A DNA stretch of 6,003 bases from Bacteroidota bacterium. GTDB lineage: Bacteria; Bacteroidota; Bacteroidia; Bacteroidales; UBA10428. The stretch spans positions 1-6,003 of the forward strand of contig JAHEEB010000300.1 in assembly GCA_024640925.1 (NCBI GenBank). Direction: 5' to 3'. The position numbers and the translations under genes are program-made. This document shows positions 1 through 6,003 of the stretch, piece after piece. The notes beneath the pieces were generated by a model, which had not been told where the DNA came from, did no database searches, and saw only the letters and a program-made list of their open reading frames with translations. Position 1 is the stretch's first letter; the number at the start of each line of letters is the position of its first letter.

Positions 1-467
1 CTGATCTTCTCATAGATACGACGAGCCTGGGTTTCTGTTTTATATTTAATCTCAGAGCCTTCGGGTGGACTTATTAATACACATTTCCCGGTTGTATCTT
101 GTACATTCAGAATAAATTCTCCTTGTGTTCCTCCTATTTTAGGAGGTTTAGGGGCATCGTCATCAAAATAATAAACGCATACTTCTTTTCTATAGTCACG
201 CTCCAGTTCTGTTTTATAAAATATCTGATGAATGGCAAGGATTTCATCATCCGAATTTCCTGCCTTTTTCACAGGTAGTTTTACAATTTTAAAACCAAAC
301 CCTTTGTGTGTTTCAAAATCGCGATATGAATTAATATTGCTGCCTGTTTCAATCAGGACACTTAATTCTCCACTTGTAATTTCGGGGGTTTTATATCCTC
401 TAAAGCTTTTGAAAATGAGATCTTCGCCTTTCGAGTCAAAAACCTGATATTCGAAACACTCTGTTTC
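1..467 (-). repeat. Degenerate continuation of the internal repeat (copies 3 and start of 4), residues 889-1043
   Basis: After copy 2 the repeat seems to continue in weaker form. FEYQVFDSKGEDLIFKS (893-909) resembles the first half-module. GFGFKIVKLP (944-953) followed by EILAIHQIFYKTELERD resembles the second half. GEFILNVQDTTGKCVLIS (1004-1021) followed by KTETQARRIYEKI (1031-1043) looks like another first half, cut by the window edge. The match is to the hydrophobic pattern and the K/T..A helix only, so these copies are tentative. Confidence 0.45.
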
Positions 468-3131
468 CTGTTCAATCAAACTTCCGGCACCTTTAAGCTG
501 TAGTGAAAGAATAAAACTGTACAGAACCTTATCCCTCTCATTTGTTGAGTTATACCTGCTGCAACTTTCTGCAAGCACAACCGGACTGGGTTGTCCAATA
601 AGCAGTTCAACAACAATAAATCCATAAAGTTGCGGATATTCAGCTGAATCCTCACCCTGATTCTGGTAAGTCATTTTTCTGTAATTGGCATCGCTGGATA
701 AAAAGGAACATAATCTTTCATAACCAGTAAGAGAAGATTGTTTGTCTGCAAAGATTTCAGCACTCTTAAGAATATTGACTTTTTCAGAATTTTGAATATA
801 AAAAATCCATCCGGTTTCAATCTTCTTTACTTCAAAATTGCATAGTTTGTAACATCCGTTGTCTTCTATCCCCAATAAGTGAGACACGCGTTTTTCATAA
901 CCCGATATATTGGTTCTTTCTGAAATAAAATTATATAGAACTATATCGAGTTCATTGGAAGTCTTATAACGGTTGCAACTTTCTGCCAGTATAACCCCAC
1001 TGTTTTTTCCCTTCTGTAAAACAGAAAATCCATATAGGTTCGGATATTTTTCTGAATCCTCACCCTTATTCTCATAGGTTATCTTGCTATAACAAGAATA
1101 GTTATTTAATAAGGGACTTACTTTTTCATATCCTTCATAGGCTGATTGTTTATCAACATAAAATTCAGTACTATATAAAATTTTCTCTCCTGCTGAATTT
1201 AGAATATAAAAACTCCACCCTGACTCGGACTTATTTATTTCGAACCGGCAACCGGGTTTCTGTAAAATATTAAATGCTTTACCTCTGTTGCGGCTTATTT
1301 CAGGATAATCGCTTAAAAAATTTCTCTTGTCGTTAAGTATTTTCTCCTTATAGTTGTCTGACTGGAAATATTCGAACGTTAGTGCAGCGTAACTGGTAAA
1401 TGATTCGGAAAAACGGGCAAGCAAATGATCCAGAAACCTGTTTTTACGGTCTGAAAATGTTTCTGCCGATTCGGCAATATATTTCAGGTATCCCGGATAA
1501 TCATCAGGAATGGATCCATCATTGCAATAAGATGAGCATCCATAAAAGTTCTTAATAATTTCTTCTGAACCAGGAATATCTTTAAGAATTTGAGTAAAGT
1601 AGGTTTGTTCATCGGTTGTATCATCAACGTCAAACCTTACTTTAAATAAATTTCTCAGGTTACTGAGTTGTGAAAGGTAATTGGCAAGAATCTGATCAAA
1701 GAAAAGCAAATAAGCTTTCAGTTGTTTTGCCTGTGCCTGCCGCTGAGGAGTGGGAACTTCCCGTAATCCTTCAATTCCAATACCATATAAAATAGGGAAA
1801 TCGTGCAAAATGGATGTGTAATCGGCAATATCTTTATAGGAACCTTCGGGTACCGATAAATCCAGTTGATAAGGCTCAAGACAGGTCTTTGTTTTAGTAA
1901 GCTTTTCTTCGTTAAACCGTTGCTTAATTACTGTTTTGTTTGTACTTGTAATATATGGACCTTTGTATAGATTGATTTTAGACTGTTCAATGGTAATATG
2001 TTGTTTATAACCAGACGTAAGTTTTAAACACCATTCTTCGCCTCTTGTATTTGCATAACCATTTATATAGTTTACAGCAGCCAGGTTTTTAACGGCAATT
2101 ACGCCTTCTACTCCCATAATAACCTGGTGTAAATCGGAAATATGCAATACTTCCTGCGGATCAAGTTTTTCAAGTTCATCTACATCGATAAAACCACGGG
2201 AAGGAATTATGGATAAACAGTTATCTTCATTGTCAGCATAGTTTGATAAAGGTCTCCCTTCAAATATTTCTTCAATTGATTTACCTTTCTCAAGCATCTC
2301 CTGCAAAGTATAGTAGCGTAAAGAAGGGCATAAGAACTCTTCTATTTTAAGAAAGATATCGAGCATAACATTTTCTGGTATCGCATCGGTAGAAATCTCA
2401 ATATCGGTACAGAGGGCAATCTCCTCTTCACCATATATAATCACATCACGAACATCTTCGCATAAATTCCGATGCTGATGGAATACTTTGTAAACCTGCT
2501 CAATAGTATCTTCTTTTGAAATAATGGTACGTCCACAGGCATCGACAATCAGCTGAGAGTCAAGTTCGACATAAATATCATAAAGTCCATTAAGAATGAG
2601 CTCATTACAACTTTCGCTAATGGAATTGGTATCAGTGCTTTCTCCAGTATCAACACCACCTCCACCTGGCAAAGTATTATATGTATATGTAAGGGTTTTC
2701 TCCTGTTTATCGATATAAATCTTGGTCTGTTTCAGAGATTTTTCAAACCAGACATTTTTTACTCCTTTTATATCTAGAAAGAGTTTTCTATAATCGATAA
2801 GGGTAACAGGATTACAACCAAGAATTTCAGCTGCCGAAAAGAAATTGTTATCGGCAGGTTGATTCAATAAATTCTTTTCAAACTTGTTTTTATCCGCTAA
2901 AGTAAGCGTTAACAAATCTTTAATATCGAAGTTTGCCCGATAACCTAAGTCGGTAATTGCATAGCAAAGTGCCTCCAGAATAGTAATTCCCGGATCGTGT
3001 AAATTATAATCGGTCCACAAATTGCTACCCATTTTTTGAATATGCTCCAGGCCTAATGCCCTAAGCTTTTCAAAATCAAGGTAATCTGGAAAGCTAGATT
3101 TATTTTTTGGTATGGATACTGTTTCGGACAT
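1..3131 (-). CDS. Large baseplate J-like (Afp12-type) protein with internal repeats; 3' end beyond window
   Basis: Probable structural baseplate protein of a contractile injection particle, acting in the assembled particle. The frame is open from ATG at 3131 to base 1 (1043 codons, no stop), so the C-terminus is missing. Residues 37-65 hold the signature NLWTDYNLHDPGITILEAL followed by YAITDLGYR, typical of Bacteroidota eCIS baseplate proteins. Further family-like stretches are AQAKQLKAYLLFFDQIL (466-482), RFLDHLLARFSE (565-576), YPEISRNRGKAFN (609-621) and SGYEKRVSHLLGI (743-755). From about residue 626 onward a repeat region begins (see repeat entries). No signal peptide or membrane segment is visible. 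It starts 30 nt after the fibre gene's stop, in an AT-rich gap without a Shine-Dalgarno sequence, as is normal in Bacteroidota. Sequence shows the frame and motifs; family assignment is from remembered motifs; the Afp12-like role is inference. Confidence 0.85.
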   Translation of the reverse strand, partial: MSETVSIPKNKSSFPDYLDFEKLRALGLEHIQKMGSNLWTDYNLHDPGITILEALCYAITDLGYRANFDIKDLLTLTLADKNKFEKNLLNQPADNNFFSAAEILGCNPVTLIDYRKLFLDIKGVKNVWFEKSLKQTKIYIDKQEKTLTYTYNTLPGGGGVDTGESTDTNSISESCNELILNGLYDIYVELDSQLIVDACGRTIISKEDTIEQVYKVFHQHRNLCEDVRDVIIYGEEEIALCTDIEISTDAIPENVMLDIFLKIEEFLCPSLRYYTLQEMLEKGKSIEEIFEGRPLSNYADNEDNCLSIIPSRGFIDVDELEKLDPQEVLHISDLHQVIMGVEGVIAVKNLAAVNYINGYANTRGEEWCLKLTSGYKQHITIEQSKINLYKGPYITSTNKTVIKQRFNEEKLTKTKTCLEPYQLDLSVPEGSYKDIADYTSILHDFPILYGIGIEGLREVPTPQRQAQAKQLKAYLLFFDQILANYLSQLSNLRNLFKVRFDVDDTTDEQTYFTQILKDIPGSEEIIKNFYGCSSYCNDGSIPDDYPGYLKYIAESAETFSDRKNRFLDHLLARFSESFTSYAALTFEYFQSDNYKEKILNDKRNFLSDYPEISRNRGKAFNILQKPGCRFEINKSESGWSFYILNSAGEKILYSTEFYVDKQSAYEGYEKVSPLLNNYSCYSKITYENKGEDSEKYPNLYGFSVLQKGKNSGVILAESCNRYKTSNELDIVLYNFISERTNISGYEKRVSHLLGIEDNGCYKLCNFEVKKIETGWIFYIQNSEKVNILKSAEIFADKQSSLTGYERLCSFLSSDANYRKMTYQNQGEDSAEYPQLYGFIVVELLIGQPSPVVLAESCSRYNSTNERDKVLYSFILSLQLKGAGSLIEQETECFEYQVFDSKGEDLIFKSFRGYKTPEITSGELSVLIETGSNINSYRDFETHKGFGFKIVKLPVKKAGNSDDEILAIHQIFYKTELERDYRKEVCVYYFDDDAPKPPKIGGTQGEFILNVQDTTGKCVLISPPEGSEIKYKTETQARRIYEKI
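492..848 (-). repeat. Internal repeat copy 2 (YegP/DUF1508-like pair), residues 762-880
   Basis: Second copy of the repeat, starting GWIFYIQNS (774-782), with DKQSSLTGYERL (796-807), TYQNQGEDS (821-829), YPQLYGF (832-838), VVLAESCSRY (851-860) and VLYSFI (869-874). Against copy 1 it matches at 35 of 67 aligned positions over residues 638-704 versus 774-840 without gaps, and at 16 of 24 over the LAESC segment, after a 2-residue insertion. The offset is exactly 136 residues. DNA identity is also locally retained: a 15-nt identical block lies at 644-658 and 1052-1066. This points to an in-gene duplication. Confidence 0.8.
909..1256 (-). repeat. Internal repeat copy 1 (YegP/DUF1508-like pair), residues 626-741
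   Basis: First copy of an internal protein repeat in the large baseplate protein. It has two half-modules. The first runs from GWSFYILNSAGEKIL (638-652) through DKQSAYEGYEKV (660-671). The second is YGFSV (700-704), then VILAESCNRY (713-722) and VLYNFI (731-736). Each half has a W/F-rich strand, a turn, an S/E-rich strand and a K..A..GY-type helix, the layout of YegP/DUF1508 modules. The copy sits between YPEISRNRGKAFN and SGYEKRVSHLLGI. I recall these two elements lying close together in related baseplate proteins, which would make this copy an insertion. The DUF1508 assignment is a pattern match by eye, not a search. Confidence 0.7.
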
Positions 3132-3161
3132 AAATAAGTTTTTTGCTTTATAGCTTAAAAA

Positions 3162-5288
3162 TTATTTTGCTGAGTGTTTTGGCTTCTTGAGCTCTTCAAT
3201 TTCTTCCTTCAGAGCCTTCACTTCGGCATTTAGTTCCTGTATAGCCTTAGTAAGAAGTGGTACCATATTCTGATAAGCTATTGAAATTGTGTCAGTCTCT
3301 TTATCTTCCTGGGCTGTTTGTCTAACAACCTCGGGCAAATCATCTTTTAGTTCGAAACCATCAAATCCAAATTGAGTTCCTTCAGGTGCATTTTTAATTT
3401 TTCTGCGATCCCATTTATATTGTTTAGGTACAACATGTGAACCACAGAGTTTATCAAGTGCATTTTCGATTGGCTCCAAGTCGCTCATTTTCTGAGGATC
3501 GGCAACCTGATAGGTAATAATTGAGCGGGTTTTGCCTTCTATATCCAGCTCGTATTCTTCGGGTTCTTTCTCTATTCCAACAACTCCAAAAATATGTACC
3601 TCGCCGGGGAATTTCCCTTCATTTTCAGGGAAAACACGCATTTCGGGAGCATGATGTATTTTCTTCGGATCGATGTACTCTGACCGGATACTTAAAAGGG
3701 TTTCGCTTTTTTGTTCTATCTGAATTTCGTTATTGGTGCTGTTTCCAATGTTGCCTCCCATACGAAACGAGAATCCGAAATCAGAATTTGTTATGAAAAT
3801 GGCATGACGATTACCTGCACCCATTGTCAGGTAGTTTGCCTTATCAGAACCCGGACGAATGTTAATTATTGCCATGGCCGGATTAGGTGCTTTCTCATCG
3901 ACATTGAGCAAAAACCTGCCACTCTTACGATGATCGGTAACCTCCAGCTTTGTTTCCGGATCGATTGTTCCAATACCAACTTTACCATCAGCCAAAATAG
4001 CCACATTGGTTTCGCCCTGGTCCAGTTTTGTATTATCCAGAAAATCTTCAGTTGAAGTTCCCTGGTTGATGCGATATCCTCCTGAAGAATTTGAAATCAA
4101 AATCGTGAGTTTATCCTTTTTCGATTTGCCATTACCCTGGTTATTATCACCGATACCAAATGCTACATATTCTTTTACAGCAGTTTTATGAGCATGGATA
4201 AGATTAACTGATGGTTCGTTTTTATGCTCCGGATTAACCTGGAAAATAATATTTGAGTCATCGGTAGCATCAATTAAAGCTTTCGGATTTTCAGTACCTA
4301 TACCAACACGGGTTCGTTTGTGGTCATCAAGGAAAAGTATCATCAAACCTTTTCCTGACTGATTAATATCTGTTTGCGCACAATATTCGTCATATTCAGC
4401 GCCCTTTCTGAAAATAAAACCCCTTGGAGCATCGGAAATAAACACCGAATTTTTTTCGCCAACACCCATTGCCAGGTAATTTTTGGCTGTATCCGGATCG
4501 AGATTTATGATACTAAAAGCAGGATCTTTTTTGTCTTCGGGATTAAAAAGAAACTGACCACGGTTTTCATCGGTTATATCAAGCATACCTGCTGGTTCGG
4601 CAGTACCAATACCAACTTGTGCTAATCCGGAATTACCAGAGCGAATAGTAACCAATATGTCACCCTCTTTGGGTTTGAGATTAACTTCATCGCCTGCTTC
4701 ACAATATTCACCTTTGCGGAAAACATAGGCAGAAGTATCGGTAAGAAAACTTACCTCATTATTATCAAGTCCGGTAAGATAATATGTTCGTTCGCGATCA
4801 ATCCCTTCTTCTTCAGTACTCTCAAGCTGAAAAAGACTAAGAACAGGCAAACCTCCCGGCTTAGGGAATATCAGATAACGCGATTTCCCCTGCTCTGTAA
4901 TATCCAGTTTAGCTTCAGGAATGTCTCCGTTTTCCGGATCATACTCCCGGCCAATTCCAATAAGATTGTACACCTGGGCAAACATTACCTCTTGTTCCTG
5001 AAATATCTTCCAGTCGCCATCGCTTTCGAGGATAATCAATTGCTGCCAGTCGCCTTTTGAAGGTGGAAGTTTTGAACAAGTTTCTTCTGTGGCAATATAT
5101 TCCCAGAGTTCTCTGTTATAAATAACTACATCGCCACTATGATAAATGCGGCCCGATTTCCACCGGCCCATAAACTGGTCATCGCGTTTATTGAGTGTAG
5201 ATTCTATTAAATGGGCAAAATCTTTTTCCGAAGGCCTTTTACCATTTTTAAACAGTGCTTCGAGATCTAATCTACTCATTAGTGCCAT
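3162..5288 (-). CDS. Tail-fibre-like protein with CBM-like module, VGIGT repeats and S74-chaperone-like C-terminus
   Basis: Probable host- or surface-binding fibre of the particle, 708 residues and complete. Residues 5-35 (SRLDLEALFKNGKRPSEKDF...) resemble the N-terminal segment of Bacteroidota tail-fibre proteins. Residues 41-84 look like a carbohydrate-binding family 5/12 module. Repeats begin at IGIG (110), VGIGT (225, 328, 437), with a last vestige GVVGIEKEP (568-576). The end (about 590-708) resembles the S74/endosialidase intramolecular chaperone: YKWDRR (624-629), GFDGFELKDDLPEVV (641-655), then SIAYQNMVPLLTKAIQELNAEV and a Lys/Glu-rich coiled coil (about 672-702). Such domains trimerise fibres. 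ATG 5288 is 12 nt after the upstream stop; ATG 5279 (giving MSRLDLE) is an equally plausible start. No signal peptide is present. Target and sugar specificity cannot be told from sequence. Confidence 0.88.
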   Translation of the reverse strand: MALMSRLDLEALFKNGKRPSEKDFAHLIESTLNKRDDQFMGRWKSGRIYHSGDVVIYNRELWEYIATEETCSKLPPSKGDWQQLIILESDGDWKIFQEQEVMFAQVYNLIGIGREYDPENGDIPEAKLDITEQGKSRYLIFPKPGGLPVLSLFQLESTEEEGIDRERTYYLTGLDNNEVSFLTDTSAYVFRKGEYCEAGDEVNLKPKEGDILVTIRSGNSGLAQVGIGTAEPAGMLDITDENRGQFLFNPEDKKDPAFSIINLDPDTAKNYLAMGVGEKNSVFISDAPRGFIFRKGAEYDEYCAQTDINQSGKGLMILFLDDHKRTRVGIGTENPKALIDATDDSNIIFQVNPEHKNEPSVNLIHAHKTAVKEYVAFGIGDNNQGNGKSKKDKLTILISNSSGGYRINQGTSTEDFLDNTKLDQGETNVAILADGKVGIGTIDPETKLEVTDHRKSGRFLLNVDEKAPNPAMAIINIRPGSDKANYLTMGAGNRHAIFITNSDFGFSFRMGGNIGNSTNNEIQIEQKSETLLSIRSEYIDPKKIHHAPEMRVFPENEGKFPGEVHIFGVVGIEKEPEEYELDIEGKTRSIITYQVADPQKMSDLEPIENALDKLCGSHVVPKQYKWDRRKIKNAPEGTQFGFDGFELKDDLPEVVRQTAQEDKETDTISIAYQNMVPLLTKAIQELNAEVKALKEEIEELKKPKHSAK
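3165..3521 (-). other. S74/endosialidase-type intramolecular chaperone-like domain, residues 590-708
   Basis: The order of elements fits the family: ENALDKLCG (608-616), a Y-x-W segment (624-626), G-F-x-x-x-E-L-x-x-x-LPEVV (641-655), then ISIAYQNMVPLLTKAIQEL (668-686) leading into a coiled coil. In autocleaving members the domain starts with a Ser-Asp-x-Arg-x-Lys type sequence supplying a Ser-Lys dyad. Here the corresponding SDLEPIENAL (602-611) has Ser602 but neither the Arg nor a Lys five residues on (Ile607). The domain may therefore fold the fibre and stay attached. The assignment is by motif order only. Confidence 0.68.
3942..4961 (-). repeat. Four fibre repeats headed by IGIG/VGIGT, about 100-115 residues each (residues 110-449)
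   Basis: Repeat heads fall at residues 110, 225, 328 and 437, spaced 115, 103 and 109. Each head is followed by LDIT/IDAT/LEVTD, then a short F-L/F-x-NPE-type strand, then a Y-L/V-A/T-M/F-G-x-G element (YLAMGVG 271-277, YVAFGIG 374-380, YLTMGAG 486-492), then an IS/ITNS strand and a GF-x-FRKG or variant (290-295, 505-510). The body of the fourth copy continues beyond the listed span, to about residue 568 (base 3585). VGIGT..P repeats are common in Bacteroidota fibre proteins; a beta-rich trimeric shaft is inferred. Confidence 0.82.
5037..5168 (-). other. Putative CBM5/12-like module in the fibre protein, residues 41-84
   Basis: The segment holds W43, Y49, the core SGDVVIYNRELWEYIA (51-66), a Pro pair at 75-76 and W81. 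This matches the usual order of a chitin-binding type 3 / CBM5/12 fold: Trp, Tyr, Gly-Asp-x-Val-x-Tyr, aromatic pair, Pro, Trp. Such modules occur on phage and eCIS fibres as well as on chitinases. The position before the repeats would place it toward the particle end of the fibre, which argues that it may be structural rather than the tip receptor-binder. The fold call is by eye. Confidence 0.6.
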
Positions 5289-5300
5289 AATCGATTGGGT

Positions 5301-6003
5301 TTAATCAGTGTTGTTAATTTCAAAATCTTCATTAAGAGTAAGATATCCTAATGTATCTCCCTTGATGCTCCTTGCATCGTTAGTGCACGTATAATCTTCT
5401 GTAATTCCAGTAATCACAATTTTCGATTCGCAGGCAGGCACAAGAATTGTATAAGCAGAAACAGCTTCGATAATGTTAACATCATCATCAGACTGGCCAT
5501 ACATCATTTTAAAACCGACTACATAATCAACATATTCTTGTCTCTCGACAAAGTTGAGTATAGACGATTTATAAACCTTACCACCAAAGTTTAGCTCTGC
5601 TCCATCGCTGTATGCCCATGGAGAAAGAAACTTGATAATTGCTCTTTTCAATTCCCTTTCATAGTAAGCAATAGCTGTAATCTCCGGTTTAAACTTTACA
5701 AGTGAGGTAAATCGAATTTCCAGGTACTCCGGATTTACCACATTCAGATAATGAGATATGGATGAATTTTTTTTAAAAGATCCTACAAAGTGTGAATTTT
5801 TAGTCTCAAGGTATTCTCTTATCTCGTAAAGTCTGGCCCTGGTTACTTTTGGCTGAAGTCGATTTACCCCGGTTATTTTTGTATAATCGGGTATAACAGC
5901 TATTAGAACATGACCTGGAGCCATGGTATTGGTACCCTTGGAATGATTAATACACTTTACTTTATAGATATCGCTGAATTCTTCAAGTACAAGCCGCTCG
6001 TAA
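5301..6003 (-). CDS. Baseplate J/gp47-like protein, C-terminal part; 5' end beyond window
   Basis: C-terminal 233 residues of a probable baseplate wedge/hub protein of the contractile particle. The frame is open to the right edge (the residues before the Met at 5924 read ...EEFSDIYKVKCINHSKGTNT), so that Met is internal and the true start lies outside. Typical family features follow in order: NPEYLEIRF, YYERELKRAIIKFLSPWAY, LNFGGKVYKSSILNFVER and YVDYVVGFKM. These form the conserved end of Bacteroidota eCIS baseplate J-like (Afp11-type) proteins, with a hydrophobic FLSPWAY and FGGKVYKS core. The tail after YVDYV is less conserved in my recollection and ends EDFEINNTD. The stop is 12 nt before the fibre gene, so translation of the two is probably linked. 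The Afp11 comparison rests on remembered motifs. Confidence 0.85.
   Translation of the reverse strand, partial: YERLVLEEFSDIYKVKCINHSKGTNTMAPGHVLIAVIPDYTKITGVNRLQPKVTRARLYEIREYLETKNSHFVGSFKKNSSISHYLNVVNPEYLEIRFTSLVKFKPEITAIAYYERELKRAIIKFLSPWAYSDGAELNFGGKVYKSSILNFVERQEYVDYVVGFKMMYGQSDDDVNIIEAVSAYTILVPACESKIVITGITEDYTCTNDARSIKGDTLGYLTLNEDFEINNTD

Noticed and set aside
232..447. Plus-strand open frame of 71 codons
   Set aside because: It lies antisense to the repeat region of the large baseplate gene, has no recognisable motif, and the minus frame is clearly coding.
3132..3161. AT-rich 30-nt gap as a promoter or terminator
   Set aside because: It has no TAnnTTTG-type Bacteroidota -7 element with a matching -33 box, and no stem-loop with a U-tract. 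It is too short for more than an operon junction.
3521..4625. Four plus-strand open frames (3521-3796, 3711-4055, 4006-4191, 4374-4625)
   Set aside because: All are antisense shadows of the fibre gene. They overlap each other and show low-complexity, unfamiliar protein sequence.
5767..5778. Eight-T/four-A run as a frameshift or programmed slippage site in the 3' baseplate gene
   Set aside because: On the coding strand it reads through as SFKKNSS in the same frame as the conserved motifs on both sides, so no frame change is needed.
1..6003. Type VI secretion (T6SSiii) locus
   Set aside because: No Tss-type membrane-complex or TssF/G/K-like sequence is seen. The two baseplate proteins and the fibre fit eCIS- or phage-tail-like particles better.

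Overview
The window is a coding-dense stretch of a minus-strand operon from a low-GC bacterium, most likely a member of the Bacteroidota. The evidence for the phylum is protein style (FKNGKRPSEKDFA fibre start, VGIGT repeats, baseplate proteins with a DPGITILEAL motif) and AT-rich gene junctions with no Shine-Dalgarno sequence. All three genes appear to belong to a contractile, phage-tail-like particle. The best fit is an extracellular contractile injection system (eCIS, Afp/PVC/MAC-like); a prophage or tailocin cannot be excluded from this window. Both outer genes run off the window.

Layout, in order of transcription (right to left). (1) 6003 to 5301: the 3' end of a baseplate J/gp47-like protein, 233 residues visible. 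Its ATG at 5924 is internal, because the same frame stays open to the right edge. (2) 5288 to 3162: a complete 708-residue tail-fibre-like protein. It has a short N-terminal particle-type segment, a small aromatic module resembling carbohydrate-binding family 5/12, four repeats of about 100-115 residues headed by IGIG/VGIGT, and a C-terminal S74/endosialidase-chaperone-like domain ending in a coiled coil. (3) 3131 to 1: the first 1043 residues of a second, very large baseplate-type protein, whose stop lies beyond the left edge. Gene gaps are 12 and 30 nt, so the three are probably cotranscribed. No gene-free stretch exceeds 30 nt, and no RNA gene, mobile element, CRISPR array, promoter or terminator was seen.

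The two outer proteins are inferred to build the baseplate hub/wedge, and the middle one a trimeric fibre that binds a target surface. The most unusual points are: (a) the fibre gene lies between the two baseplate genes; (b) the second baseplate protein carries a tandem repeat with an exact 136-residue (408-nt) offset. The repeat resembles YegP/DUF1508 modules, appears spliced into the conserved baseplate framework, and continues in degenerate form to the left edge; (c) the fibre's chaperone domain lacks the usual Ser-Lys self-cleavage signature.
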